Of a stretch of DNA of 64,000 bases, positions 7,221 to 16,175 are shown piece after piece. The stretch is taken from NCBI RefSeq assembly GCF_002812045.1, contig NZ_NPEG01000014.1:19020-83019 (forward strand), in the 5' to 3' direction. Both the position numbers and the translations under genes were made by a program. A model generated the notes under the pieces. The model was not told the origin of the DNA. It worked only from the letters and a program-made list of their open reading frames with translations, and searched no databases. Positions within the stretch are counted from its first letter, which is position 1; each line of letters begins with the position of its first letter. Origin of the DNA: Leptospira haakeii. GTDB taxonomy: Bacteria > Spirochaetota > Leptospiria > Leptospirales > Leptospiraceae.

Positions 7221-9128
7221 ATGAAATTTCTCAAAGCAATTCCACTCATTCTATTTCTGGCCTTAACGTTATTCTCCTGTCGAAGCAAAAATTCCTCTAA
7301 AATTTCTCCACTTGCAGAAAACGGGGTTTTGGATCTGAGAGAATGGAACTTTGCGGAAGACGGTATCGTTAAATTGGATGGAGAGTGGAAATTCCAATGG
7401 ATGAAACTTGCAGTTTCCAGGCCAGAACTTGGATCCAAGGATGTTCAGACTCATATAGTGAATATTCCAGGTAACTGGAACCAAATTCCGAAGTTAGAAG
7501 GGATGAATCCTTTGATGGCTTTCGGATATGGGACTTACACTTTAAAAATAATTCCAGGCCAAAATCAAGGAAGGCTAATGATGCACTTCCAGGGCGCTGG
7601 AACTGCCGCTTCCATCTATTTGGATGGGAAGAAGATCATGGGAAATGGAGTGGTGGGTCCTGATGCAAACTCATCTCGTCCTCAGTATCTTCCGCTTTAT
7701 GTTTCGATCGGGCAACCGAACAAGGAGATGTTATTACAAGTAGAGATCTCTAACTTCGATCATTATAAGGGAGGACTTTGGGAATCTCTTAGGATGGGAA
7801 CAGAAGTGGATCTTCTGAACTTCAGAGATAATAGCTCTTTTAGCGAGATGTTCTTGTTCGGAAGTATCATCATCATGGCTTTATACCATTTCGGTTTGTA
7901 TTCTTTAAGAAGAAGGGACATGACCGGATTGTTTTTTGGAGCATTCTGCGCGAGCATCTGCCTTAGGATTTTTGTAACCGGAGAAAGATTCCTAATCCTA
8001 AAATTTCCTCATCTACCTTGGGAATTTTTTAATAAGCTGGAATATATCTCCTTCTACTTGGCGGTTCCATTTTTTGTTTATTATCTGGATGCTTTGTATC
8101 CTCACTCACTCTCTGCAAAGTTAAAAAGACTCTTCATAGGATTTAACCTAATCGTATCAGCCATCGTGGTGGTTACTCCAGCTAGTATCTATACCCATAC
8201 TTTAATCCCTTTTCAAGTATGTTTGATTTTTATAATATTATGGATCTTCTTTGTTTTAGTTCGTTTAGTTAAGACTGGCGCAGAAGGCTCTTTAATGGCA
8301 CTCGGAGGTGTGATCGCATTAACTGCAGCAGCTATCAATGATAGTTTATATTCCCAGGCAGTGATCAATACCGGATATTATCTACCTTTAGGATTATTCG
8401 TTTTCATATTCGTGCAGTCGTATCTGCTTTCCTTCCGGTTTTCTCAAGCATTCTTATATATAGAACGTTTATCAGACAACTTGTTGGAAGTGAACAAGGC
8501 CTATAGTAGATTTGTTCCTTTGGCATTCTTGAAATTTCTGAATAAGAGCGATATTACCGAGATCGGTTTGGGTGATCAGGTTCAAAGAGAGATGACAATC
8601 CTATTTTCGGATATCAGATCCTTTACCCAACTTTCGGAGAAGATGACTCCCAAAGACAATTTCGACTTCTTAAATTCTTATATGAGAAAAATGGGGCCGA
8701 TTATCCGAAAACACGGAGGTTTCATCGATAAGTATCTTGGGGATGGAATTATGGCTCTTTTTCCAAGCCTTCCTGACCAAGCACTGGATGCTGCAATGGA
8801 AATGCTCCGAGAGTTAGAGAGTTTAAATCAATCTAGAGCGGATCGACATTATGAACCGATCCAAATCGGTATCGGACTTCATACAGGGACATTGATGCTT
8901 GGAACGATCGGAGAAGAAGAAAGAATGGACGGGACAGTGATCTCAGACGCAGTCAATCTTGCTTCTCGTATCGAGGGACTTACTAAGGAGTTTCATGCGA
9001 ATCTTCTAGTTAGCGAAAGCACATACCGTAAGTTGAAGAATCGCAGAAAGTATTCCTTTAAAAAATTAGGCAAAGTGAAAGTAAAAGGAAAATCCAAATC
9101 AAGTGAAGTATACGAGGTACTGGGCTAA
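7221..9128 (+). CDS. 7TM-DISM adenylate cyclase with lipoprotein-type N-terminus
   Basis: 635 aa. A signal peptide ends L-T-L-F-S-C (Cys20), then an extracytoplasmic jelly-roll 7TMR-DISM-like domain (about 30-200), seven predicted membrane spans (about 208-405), a short linker, and a class III cyclase homology domain (about 455-635). Metal-binding Asp464 (L-F-S-D-I-R-S-F-T) and Asp508 (Y-L-G-D-G) are present, as are the adenine-recognition pair Lys504 and Thr572 and transition-state Asn579/Arg583 (V-N-L-A-S-R). It should make cAMP in response to a ligand outside the inner membrane. The combination of a lipobox with a polytopic core is unusual. It is monocistronic and converges on the pyrophosphatase gene with one base between stops. 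Confidence 0.85.
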   Translation: MKFLKAIPLILFLALTLFSCRSKNSSKISPLAENGVLDLREWNFAEDGIVKLDGEWKFQWMKLAVSRPELGSKDVQTHIVNIPGNWNQIPKLEGMNPLMAFGYGTYTLKIIPGQNQGRLMMHFQGAGTAASIYLDGKKIMGNGVVGPDANSSRPQYLPLYVSIGQPNKEMLLQVEISNFDHYKGGLWESLRMGTEVDLLNFRDNSSFSEMFLFGSIIIMALYHFGLYSLRRRDMTGLFFGAFCASICLRIFVTGERFLILKFPHLPWEFFNKLEYISFYLAVPFFVYYLDALYPHSLSAKLKRLFIGFNLIVSAIVVVTPASIYTHTLIPFQVCLIFIILWIFFVLVRLVKTGAEGSLMALGGVIALTAAAINDSLYSQAVINTGYYLPLGLFVFIFVQSYLLSFRFSQAFLYIERLSDNLLEVNKAYSRFVPLAFLKFLNKSDITEIGLGDQVQREMTILFSDIRSFTQLSEKMTPKDNFDFLNSYMRKMGPIIRKHGGFIDKYLGDGIMALFPSLPDQALDAAMEMLRELESLNQSRADRHYEPIQIGIGLHTGTLMLGTIGEEERMDGTVISDAVNLASRIEGLTKEFHANLLVSESTYRKLKNRRKYSFKKLGKVKVKGKSKSSEVYEVLG

Positions 9129-9129
9129 T

Positions 9130-9669
9130 TCACTTTTTAGGGAACTTCTGTTTATAAAAATCTAATGCTCTGAGGATCAGCTCTTTTGCTACCTCGGGGC
9201 CTTCCGGCTCTTCTACCCTAACTTCTTTTTTTTCCAATTGTTTATATACGGAGAAGAAGTGAGTCAGTTCCGCCCTGAAAGAGTTCGGTAGTTGAGATAC
9301 ATGTTCTATTCCATCAAAACTTCTGTCACCGGAGGCAACGGCCAGGATCTTTTCGTCACCTTCTCCTCTATCTATCATTCTCATTACCCCGACAACTCTT
9401 GCAGGCACCAAACAAAGTGGGGGAACTTCTTCCGAACAAAGAACTAAAATGTCCAAAGGATCCTTATCATCTCCCAAAGTCTGGGGAATAAAACCGTAAT
9501 GGGCAGGATAATGTGCAGAAGCGAAAAGTACCCGATCCAATTTGATAAGCCCTGAGTCTTTATCCACTTCGAACTTGGCCTTACTTCCGGAAGGAATTTC
9601 TACAAGTGCATGAACTTCGTGTGGAGGATTTGGGCCGGGACTGGCCTCGTGCCAAGGATGTTGTATCAT
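9130..9669 (-). CDS. ppa: inorganic pyrophosphatase (family I)
   Basis: 179 aa, the usual length. The soluble family I PPase signature D-K-D-P-L-D-I-L appears near residues 68-75, with preceding Y-P-A-H-Y-G-F-I-P and the E-I-P-x-G-S-x-x-K-F-E-V N-terminal active-site strand. Downstream are the expected V-V-G-V-M-R-M-I-D-R-G-E-G-D-E-K and L-x-x-F-F-x-x-Y-K segments. It hydrolyses PPi from biosynthesis to orthophosphate in the cytosol. The ATG lies 178 nt upstream of, and divergent from, the TetR gene. Confidence 0.95.
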   Translation of the reverse strand: MIQHPWHEASPGPNPPHEVHALVEIPSGSKAKFEVDKDSGLIKLDRVLFASAHYPAHYGFIPQTLGDDKDPLDILVLCSEEVPPLCLVPARVVGVMRMIDRGEGDEKILAVASGDRSFDGIEHVSQLPNSFRAELTHFFSVYKQLEKKEVRVEEPEGPEVAKELILRALDFYKQKFPKK

Positions 9670-9811
9670 GGGCCATATTTTGGGCTGAAGCCGGGTCTGA
9701 GCAAGGAGTTTCAGGTAAGAAAGGGTTAGAAGTTAAAGGTTCGGGCCAATCAACCATTGCCTATTTTTCCTTTTTCGGCTCAGAAATTCGATTTTCGATT
9801 TAGAAAATATG

Positions 9812-9823
9812 TTGACCGGTCTA
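9812..9823. promoter_or_regulatory. candidate TetR operator TTGACCGGTCTA
   Basis: The core GACCGGTC (9814-9821) is a perfect 8-bp palindrome within AT-rich flanks, 24 nt before the TetR gene start. From memory it resembles the T-A-G-A-C-C-R-G-T-C-T-A type of operator described for the LmrA/YxaF group, to which the adjacent regulator appears related. Autorepression is an inference. Confidence 0.5.
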
Positions 9824-9846
9824 TTTTTATCTGATTTAAAGATCCT

Positions 9847-10422
9847 ATGGGTCAGAAGGGAGAAATCGCTAAAGAAAAGATGGTCCGTGCCATGGCGGAA
9901 CGTTTGGAAATCGGGGGATATGCGGGAACTGGGCTAAATGATATTGTAGAAGATGCAAAAGCCCCTAAAGGATCTATCTATTTCCATTTTCCTGGTGGAA
10001 AGGAGGAATTGGCCTCCTTAGCTCTTCTGGTATCTGGTAACGAATTGGCCAAGGAGCTGAAGGCGGTTTTGGATTCCGCCAAATCTGTTCCGGCCGGGAT
10101 CCAAAGGATATTTTCCGCCTTAGAATATAGGCTTGTATCTTCCGGTTTTTCCAAGGGTTGCCCGATCATGACAACTGCTTCCGAGACCGCCTCGGAACCT
10201 TCTTTAGTGAACTCAACTTGCGCTGCAGTTTTCCAAGATTGGATTTCCATATTGGATTCGTTTTTCCGGAAAAACGGATTTGAGGAGAGCAGATCTGGAG
10301 AACTCGCAATAGGTATTCTTTCCTTATTGGAAGGGGCCATCCTGATTTCCAGGACAAGCCGAAATACGAATGCGATACGATCCGCTTCTAAAACGGCAAA
10401 ACTTCTCGTTTCGGAGAGATAA
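9847..10422 (+). CDS. TetR/AcrR-family regulator, LmrA/YxaF-like
   Basis: 191 aa. The N-terminal HTH is typical (G-Y-A-G-T-G-L-N-D-I-V-E-D-A-K-A-P-K-G-S-I-Y-F-H-F-P, residues about 24-49); the A-P-K-G-S-I-Y-F-H-F-P-G-G-K-E-E-L form and the G-C-P segment in the ligand domain resemble the LmrA/YxaF branch. It probably represses itself and the following hydrolase gene, which starts 2 nt after its stop. A GACCGGTC palindrome sits just upstream. The ligand is unknown. Confidence 0.85.
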   Translation: MGQKGEIAKEKMVRAMAERLEIGGYAGTGLNDIVEDAKAPKGSIYFHFPGGKEELASLALLVSGNELAKELKAVLDSAKSVPAGIQRIFSALEYRLVSSGFSKGCPIMTTASETASEPSLVNSTCAAVFQDWISILDSFFRKNGFEESRSGELAIGILSLLEGAILISRTSRNTNAIRSASKTAKLLVSER

Positions 10423-10424
10423 TT

Positions 10425-11390
10425 ATGAAACTTAAAATCACTTTTTCGGCGATACTCGCCTTTTTACTTTTAGTATTTTGTACTACATTAGGAATTCCTA
10501 AACTAGCAATTTCAGAAGTTCCGGAATTGGAAAAATTATCCAAGGATCCCAGATTGGAAAATCCTTCTGGACTAACCAAACTCAAGTTCACGATCTTTAA
10601 AACAGGGGAGAAGAAAGCATCTTCCGCATTCATATTCGAAGGCGGGCCTTTATTTCACAGAAAACAGATCTATCATAGTGTTGTTTTTGTGGAACATCCC
10701 AAAGGGACTTTTTTATTCGATTCTGGTCTTGGTACTCAGATAGAGGAACAATATAAGGACCATAGATTTTATGTAAAGCCTATGGTTACTTATCAAAATC
10801 CGAATCCTTTGGTCTCCCAGTTAAAAATAAACGGGATTGATCCGGATAAGATCGGAAACATCGTTCTATCTCATTTGCATTGGGACCATGCAGGTGGAGT
10901 AGAGGATTTTCCTAAAGCAAGGATCTGGTCTACACAAGAAGGTAGAAAACATCTGCAAGAATTCGGAGTGGAGAAGGGCTATCTTCCAAAACAATTAGAT
11001 TCAGAAAACATAATATGGAAGGATCTGTTCTTTTCTTCCAAACCGTATGAAAATTATTCCAAAAGTCTGGATTGGTTTGGGGATGGATCTGTTGTATTCG
11101 TTCCAATGGAAGGCCATACGGCTGGAGATATCGGGATGTTCCTAAATTTACCATCTGGAAAAAGATTCTTTTTTACCGGAGATATCACTTGGGCAAGAGA
11201 AGGATTCGAAATTCCATCTCATAGAACTAGATTGCTTAGATCGATCGTGGACAGGGATCAGGAACTTGTAGGAAAGGAAATATATAGAGTACATTCTCTT
11301 TTAAAAGTTTATTCGAACTTGGAAGTAGTACCAGCCCACGATGGAGAAGTGATAGATCGTTTAGGATTATATCCTAAGTGGATTGAATAA
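10425..11390 (+). CDS. exported metallo-beta-lactamase-fold hydrolase
   Basis: 321 aa. It begins with a hydrophobic export signal; Cys19 in L-L-V-F-C could be a lipobox cysteine under relaxed spirochaetal rules. The metal site is intact: H-L-H-W-D-H at 150-155, later histidines in M-E-G-H-T-A-G-D and terminal V-P-A-H-D-G. The arrangement matches the lactonase-like (AHL lactonase/YtnP-type) subgroup, so a lactone or ester substrate is plausible but unproven. It lies in an operon behind the TetR gene with a 2-nt gap, suggesting induction by a small molecule it degrades. A long hairpin terminator follows. Confidence 0.8.
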   Translation: MKLKITFSAILAFLLLVFCTTLGIPKLAISEVPELEKLSKDPRLENPSGLTKLKFTIFKTGEKKASSAFIFEGGPLFHRKQIYHSVVFVEHPKGTFLFDSGLGTQIEEQYKDHRFYVKPMVTYQNPNPLVSQLKINGIDPDKIGNIVLSHLHWDHAGGVEDFPKARIWSTQEGRKHLQEFGVEKGYLPKQLDSENIIWKDLFFSSKPYENYSKSLDWFGDGSVVFVPMEGHTAGDIGMFLNLPSGKRFFFTGDITWAREGFEIPSHRTRLLRSIVDRDQELVGKEIYRVHSLLKVYSNLEVVPAHDGEVIDRLGLYPKWIE

Positions 11391-11401
11391 GAATTAAATG
11401 A

Positions 11402-11430
11402 ATCGTCTCCGGAAAATATCCGGAGACGAT
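11402..11430. terminator. 12-bp perfect hairpin between convergent genes
   Basis: Arms 11402-11413 and 11419-11430 are fully complementary (ATCGTCTCCGGA) with a 5-nt loop. It sits between the convergent hydrolase and amidase genes. U-tracts are modest, but position and stem strength support a bidirectional terminator. Confidence 0.6.
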
Positions 11431-11444
11431 ATCTATCATCCGAA

Positions 11445-12257
11445 TTATAAATCTTGTCTATGTTTGAGTGCGGGTATTTTTTTACGGACCTTCTGCACTT
11501 CTTCTAGGTCTATCTCCGTTAAGAGTAATTTTTCGCCTTCTCCCGCGTCCCCTAAAATGTTTCCCCAGGGATCGATTACCATAGAATGTCCGTAAGTTTC
11601 TCTTCCTTTTAGATGAATTCCAGTTTGCGCGGGTGCAAATATAAAACATTGGTTTTCGATTGCCCTTGCTCTTAGCAAAATTTCCCAATGCGCTTGTCCT
11701 GTAATTTTGGTGAAAGCAGAAGGAACAAAGATCATATCCGCATCCTTCTTCATAATTTCCCTAAACAATTCTGGAAAGCGAAGATCATAACAAATCACAG
11801 AAGAGATATTTCCGAGTTCGGGACTTTTGTAAGTTTCCGGAATAATTTTACCCGATTCCACGGTTCTGGATTCCCTATATTCTATTCCGTCTCCAGGATC
11901 AGTGTCGAATAAATGGATTTTATGATATTCGAATTTTTCTTTTCCATCCGGTCCGAAAATAATAGAAGTATTAAATACTTTTCCGTTTGGAGCGGGATTC
12001 GGAAATCCTCCTGCGAGAATAGTTATATTCAATTTATTTGATATATCCGATAGAAGGGTTACTGTTTTAGTTTTGATCTCTTCCGCTCTTTCTAACTTCT
12101 CCTTTTCGGATCCTAAAAAAGGAAAATTTTCCGGAAGACCTACGAGCTTTGCACCTTCGGAAGCGCCCTCGCGGACAAAGTTTTCACATTTTTGTAGATT
12201 GAGATCCACATCGGTTCCGCTGTTTAATTGGATCAGTCCTAAAAGAAAACGGTGCAT
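11445..12257 (-). CDS. nitrilase-superfamily carbon-nitrogen hydrolase (Nit1/Nit2-like)
   Basis: 270 aa, full length for the family. The catalytic triad is visible: Glu43 (L-P-E-N-F), Lys113 (Y-H-K-I-H-L-F-D) and Cys156 (V-I-C-Y-D-L-R-F-P-E). The H-K-I-H-L-F-D-x-D and C-Y-D-L-R-F-P-E-L-F-R segments are those of the Nit branch, whose members hydrolyse deaminated glutathione (metabolite repair) or omega-amides. That assignment is by family resemblance. It is cytosolic and monocistronic. Confidence 0.85.
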   Translation of the reverse strand: MHRFLLGLIQLNSGTDVDLNLQKCENFVREGASEGAKLVGLPENFPFLGSEKEKLERAEEIKTKTVTLLSDISNKLNITILAGGFPNPAPNGKVFNTSIIFGPDGKEKFEYHKIHLFDTDPGDGIEYRESRTVESGKIIPETYKSPELGNISSVICYDLRFPELFREIMKKDADMIFVPSAFTKITGQAHWEILLRARAIENQCFIFAPAQTGIHLKGRETYGHSMVIDPWGNILGDAGEGEKLLLTEIDLEEVQKVRKKIPALKHRQDL

Positions 12258-12351
12258 AGGCTCAGTATTCCAGATCCTTAGCCAAAATGCAAAATGATAT
12301 TCTATACATTCTGCTTGTCTAAGCTAGTTCCCGGAAAAATTTAGGAGAAGT

Positions 12352-12951
12352 ATGGCATTCGCCCTAAAAGAATTCAAATCTATCCAAAACTTCTACTCCG
12401 GAAAAAAACATAAGGAGAATGTTTGGGCCCTCGTTTATCTTTTGCTCAGATACTTAAGTAGCGGAGAAGGAGCCATCCAAGCGGTCCAAACCTCCTGGCT
12501 GCAGGGTCTTCCGGAAAATTTGTCGGAAGAAGATAAGAAAGAAGCTTCAGAAAAAGTTTTGGAACTTGCAGACCTTCTCTTGGAAGCGTTACGTTCTTGG
12601 AGAGATTTAGCGGATGAAGAAGGTTCCGAATCCGTAATGGAAGATGTGCTGGAACTCGGACAATCCGTTCTGATAGAAACCAAAGAAATGGGAGAATTTT
12701 CTGAACTAGTCCGAGAGGAATCCTTGGATATTATCTCAGATTTATGTTTGGTATGCGGAGTAGAGATCCCAAAAGCAGGTTATAGAAAGATAGATCTTTC
12801 CGCTTTCGATGATTCGGATATAGCAGAAGAAGTAGAAGAATGGATCATCGCACTTTCTTCTTTCGAAAAAGCGGAAGAGGCTTCCGATCTAGAAGACGGG
12901 TTTCTTGTACTTTTTGTGAAGGTGTTTTTGTTTTATATTTTCTTTAAGTAG
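12352..12951 (+). CDS. uncharacterised acidic helical protein
   Basis: 199 aa; I do not recognise a family. It starts after a good ribosome site (AGGAGA). The sequence is rich in Glu, Leu and Ser and looks almost entirely helical, with repeated amphipathic E-x-x-x-L patterns, two cysteines in C-L-V-C-G near residue 139, and a hydrophobic C-terminal stretch L-F-V-K-V-F-L-F-Y-I-F-F (residues about 186-197) that could be a membrane tail. Its 3' end overlaps the convergent DUF2442 gene by 8 nt. It may be a genus-specific cytoplasmic protein. Confidence 0.6.
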   Translation: MAFALKEFKSIQNFYSGKKHKENVWALVYLLLRYLSSGEGAIQAVQTSWLQGLPENLSEEDKKEASEKVLELADLLLEALRSWRDLADEEGSESVMEDVLELGQSVLIETKEMGEFSELVREESLDIISDLCLVCGVEIPKAGYRKIDLSAFDDSDIAEEVEEWIIALSSFEKAEEASDLEDGFLVLFVKVFLFYIFFK

Positions 12952-13222
12952 AAGGTTCCATAGGAAGCTGAAATCTCCCTTCTAAAATTCCTTGGACAGT
13001 CAGATCTTCGTCCAAGTTTTCCCAACGGATGGAGTAACCTTTTAATTCCAATGTAACTTCTTGGAGTTGTGAATCCGAGGCGGCCTTTAGTAATTTAAAT
13101 CTATCTGCTGGAAAACCTAAAATTCTACCATCGCTCAATTCCAAATAGACCATTCGATGCTCTACCCATACCTTGATTGCGGGCACATTTGAAATTAGAT
13201 TATTGCCAGCCATGGAACTCAT
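12944..13222 (-). CDS. DUF2442 family protein
   Basis: 92 aa. The pattern I-K-V-W-V-E-H-R-M-V-Y-L-E-L-S-D-G-R-I-L-G-F-P followed by W-E-N-L-D-E-D-L-T-V-Q-G-I-L matches the short DUF2442 fold. In other bacteria such proteins often sit beside DUF4160 proteins in small toxin-antitoxin-like or regulatory cassettes; no partner is present here, so the role is open. The start has AGAGG upstream. Confidence 0.7.
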   Translation of the reverse strand: MSSMAGNNLISNVPAIKVWVEHRMVYLELSDGRILGFPADRFKLLKAASDSQLQEVTLELKGYSIRWENLDEDLTVQGILEGRFQLPMEPST

Positions 13223-13367
13223 AATAGGCCTCTAAAAATCTCCCTTTATATTCAAATACAAGCTTTTCGATTTCTCGAATTTCATGATTTCGAAATCCTT
13301 TATTCTCAGCTAATAATACTGTATTTAGCCAGAATTTGCATTCCGAATATTTTTAAAACCGTGGGCA

Positions 13368-13408
13368 TTGGGTTTTGCCACTAGTTTTAAAAACTTATGC
13401 AAAACCAA
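13368..13408. repeat. nested inverted repeat
   Basis: Outer arms 13368-13378 and 13399-13408 are complementary except for one extra G, and enclose an inner palindrome AGTTTT-A-AAAACT at 13383-13395. It lies in the gap between the DUF2442 gene and the aminotransferase 3' end. Function unknown. Confidence 0.45.
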
Positions 13409-13426
13409 TTTAATAATGGATTGAAC

Positions 13427-13446
13427 GCCGGAATATTGATTCCGGC
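13427..13446 (-). terminator. hairpin downstream of DegT-family gene
   Basis: GCCGGAAT (13427-13434) pairs with ATTCCGGC (13439-13446) around a 4-nt loop, 22 nt beyond the aminotransferase stop on the reverse strand. The U-tract is weak. Confidence 0.5.
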
Positions 13447-13467
13447 AGATTTCAGGGGATTCTACAC

Positions 13468-14664
13468 TTACAGATTTGTAAAAATATCTTTCACTGCAGT
13501 GACAACATCTTCGATATCGCCGTCTGTCATTCCTGCGAATAGAGGAAGAGAAAGAGTTCTTTTATACATTGCATCCGCGTTTGGATAATTTTTTCTTTCG
13601 AATCCGAATCTTTGGTAGAAAGGATGTTCGTATAGGGGAATAAAATGAAGGCTGGAGCCTATATTTCGTTTTTGTAATTCAGAACAGAGAATGTCTCTGT
13701 TGATCTTTCCTGGAACGGTATCCACTTCTACTCTAAATAAATGCCAAGAATGTTCCCCATCGATTGCAGGCAAAGGAAGATGTAAAAAAGGCAAGTCTGC
13801 AAATTCAGAGCGGTAAATTTCAGCGATTTGGATCCTTCTTCTCCAAAGATCTTCTGCTTCTGCAAGTTGGACAAGTCCTAGTGCCGCAGCTATATCGCTC
13901 ATATTATATTTATAACCTGGAGAAACTACTTCATAATACCAACCCGGACGTCCGTAGGTTTCTCTATTGATCCCATGAAGTCTCATCAGTTTCATTCTTT
14001 CTGCAAAATGAGCGTGACGAGTGGTGACCATTCCACCTTCTCCGGTAGTGATCCCTTTAGTTGCGTAAAAACTGAATACTGTAAAATCTCCGTGAGTTCC
14101 TATCCTTTCTCCCTTATGAACTGCGGGGAAGGCATGAGCAGAATCTTCAATTACATAAAGATGATACTCTTTTGCGAGTGAATTGATGGAATCCATATCG
14201 CAAACTGCACCTGCAAGATGTACGGGCATCACTGCACGCACTGTCTTTCCGGTTTTTTTATGAACCAGATTCCCTTTGGAAAATACACATTCTTTTTCAA
14301 TGGTTTCCTTTAAGGTAGCTTCGGTCATTAGATTGAAAATTGGGTCAACATCTGTAAGGATCGGCTCTGCGCCGAAATAACAAACTGTCTCAGCGGTGGC
14401 GGTAAATGTTACTGCAGGGACAAGCACTGCATCCTCGGAACAAAGGCCTATAGATTCTAAAGCGAGATGAAGTCCTGCTGTTGCGGAATTCATAGCCAGG
14501 GCAAATTCTGCTCCTGTGTATTTTGCAAATTCTTCTTCGAATTCTTTTACTTTTGGTCCTGAGGTGATCCAGCCGGAGCGCAGTACCGCCGCCACTTCTT
14601 CGATCGCTTTTTCGGAAATCGAGGGGAGTGCGAAAGGTAAAAACGTTTTTCTTGCTGTGATCAT
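13468..14664 (-). CDS. DegT/DnrJ/EryC1/StrS-family aminotransferase
   Basis: 398 aa. A PLP-dependent sugar aminotransferase: N-terminal F-A-L-P-S-I-S, G-W-I-T-S-G-P near 31-37, the cofactor-binding E-D-S-A-H-A at 173-178 and the Schiff-base lysine Lys203 in F-Y-A-T-K-G-I-T-T-G-E-G-G-M. The C-terminal H-S-W-H-L-F-R-V and F-Y-Q-R-F-G-F segments are typical. Such enzymes transaminate nucleotide-linked keto-sugars for O-antigen or glycan synthesis. It is not embedded in an O-antigen cluster here. A GGAGGA ribosome site precedes the ATG. Confidence 0.9.
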   Translation of the reverse strand: MITARKTFLPFALPSISEKAIEEVAAVLRSGWITSGPKVKEFEEEFAKYTGAEFALAMNSATAGLHLALESIGLCSEDAVLVPAVTFTATAETVCYFGAEPILTDVDPIFNLMTEATLKETIEKECVFSKGNLVHKKTGKTVRAVMPVHLAGAVCDMDSINSLAKEYHLYVIEDSAHAFPAVHKGERIGTHGDFTVFSFYATKGITTGEGGMVTTRHAHFAERMKLMRLHGINRETYGRPGWYYEVVSPGYKYNMSDIAAALGLVQLAEAEDLWRRRIQIAEIYRSEFADLPFLHLPLPAIDGEHSWHLFRVEVDTVPGKINRDILCSELQKRNIGSSLHFIPLYEHPFYQRFGFERKNYPNADAMYKRTLSLPLFAGMTDGDIEDVVTAVKDIFTNL

Positions 14665-14783
14665 GAGACAAAATCCTCCGGCGCTTCTTTTAGGATCGGA
14701 AGATTTCCGGAAAAGATAAGGGGAAAACCTTCAGAATCTTTTTCTGAATTGAAATCCGACGGGGTTTTACTTACCCTGCTCCC

Positions 14784-16118
14784 GTGGGCGTGACCTTCTC
14801 AGAAATTTTGGAAAGAATCCGGATCTTAGACCGGGATGTCTCCGAATTAAACCGTCTGAAGAGCAGACTCCCAGCAGATAGGCCTTATTCTTCCTCTCTT
14901 CAAATTTCTTTCGATAAGCAGATCAATAATTTACTCAACGAAAGGATCAGACTTTTGGATCTGGAGATTTCAGATCCACCTCGTTGGCTTTTAGGTGACT
15001 CCGATGCATACGATTCCGGGCAAAGAACTGCTTCGGCATTTTTAGAACCCGCGGATCTTTCTTCTAAAAAGTTACAAGACCAAGATGTTATTAACCTGAT
15101 CAGAGAATTGCCTAAGACGGAGATCCATCTTCACTTAGAAGCCTGTGTCAATAAGGACACCATGAAAAAACTCATGGTTAAAAACGGGATCCAATTGAGT
15201 GACGAGGAATTCGAAGCTAAGTTTAATTTTAAAGACTTAAACGGTTTTATCCAAGTATTCTTCTTCATCCAAAGTTTGGTGAAAGAACCTGCTGACCTTT
15301 ATTATTTTGTGGGAAGTCTCGCAGAATATATGAGAGCAAATAGGATCCTATACACCGAAGTGTTTTTCGCTCCTTCTAAATTTATCCAAAACGGTTTGGA
15401 CTTCGATGAAATGGTTAGCCAACTTGTGGACGGTATTAGAGAGGAGAAGGAGAAGGACGGCATTGAGATCCGACTTCTTGTAGACGTTTCCAGATCCTTC
15501 GGTCCTGAAAATGCGATGAACAACTTAAACAGAGTTCTCAAACTCAAACATAAGGAAGTCATTGGAATCGGTTTAGGCGGAGCAGAGCTTATGGGTCCTG
15601 CTCGAGATTATGCAGAAGTATTCAAAAAAGCTAAAGAAGCAGGACTCAGAACAGTTGCTCACTCCGGAGAAGACGATGGTCCTTGGGCGATTTGGGAAGC
15701 TGTAGAACTATGTAAGGCGGAACGTATTGGTCACGGGACTTCTGCCATCCAAGACCCTGAACTGGTAAATTATCTAAGAGAGAACAAGATCCCGATAGAG
15801 ATTTGTGTTACGTCTAACGTTTTTACCGGGAAATATGTGCGTAAGGAACAGAATCACCCGGTTCGTTATTATTACGACCAAGGTCTTCCGCTATGTATCA
15901 ATACGGATGACCCTGAAATATTCAATGTCAACCTGACTTATGAATATTTTAAACTTTGGAGATTTTTGGACTTTTCCTTGGATGAGATCGTGGATCTGAT
16001 CAGACAAGGTGTATATGCTACCTTCCATCCTCAAAAGGAAACACTTTGGAAGGATATGGAAGTCCAGATCAAAAAAGTAAAAGAAAAATACGGTCTTTTA
16101 GAACCCAGCTTGAAGTAA
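14784..16118 (+). CDS. add: adenosine deaminase with N-terminal extension
   Basis: 444 aa from a GTG start; a second in-frame GTG at 14790 is equally possible. Residues from about 105 form the metal-dependent deaminase barrel: H-L-H-L-E at 115-119, H-S-G-E-D-D with the later zinc His, E-R-I-G-H-G-T, and C-I-N-T-D-D-P supplying the catalytic Asp. It converts adenosine (or 2'-deoxyadenosine) to inosine for purine salvage. The first ~100 residues, partly coiled, are extra compared with typical 330-350-residue enzymes and have no recognised domain. Adenine deaminase specificity cannot be excluded by eye. Confidence 0.85.
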   Translation: MGVTFSEILERIRILDRDVSELNRLKSRLPADRPYSSSLQISFDKQINNLLNERIRLLDLEISDPPRWLLGDSDAYDSGQRTASAFLEPADLSSKKLQDQDVINLIRELPKTEIHLHLEACVNKDTMKKLMVKNGIQLSDEEFEAKFNFKDLNGFIQVFFFIQSLVKEPADLYYFVGSLAEYMRANRILYTEVFFAPSKFIQNGLDFDEMVSQLVDGIREEKEKDGIEIRLLVDVSRSFGPENAMNNLNRVLKLKHKEVIGIGLGGAELMGPARDYAEVFKKAKEAGLRTVAHSGEDDGPWAIWEAVELCKAERIGHGTSAIQDPELVNYLRENKIPIEICVTSNVFTGKYVRKEQNHPVRYYYDQGLPLCINTDDPEIFNVNLTYEYFKLWRFLDFSLDEIVDLIRQGVYATFHPQKETLWKDMEVQIKKVKEKYGLLEPSLK

Positions 16119-16175
16119 ATTTCTTTCTTGCAATCGTTATCAATCTTCGTTTAGAATTCCCTTCCGGAGTGGACG

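Noticed and set aside
13223..13467. Small open frame of 63 aa on the plus strand near 13397
   Set aside because: Overlaps the aminotransferase 3' end and the hairpins; no ribosome site.
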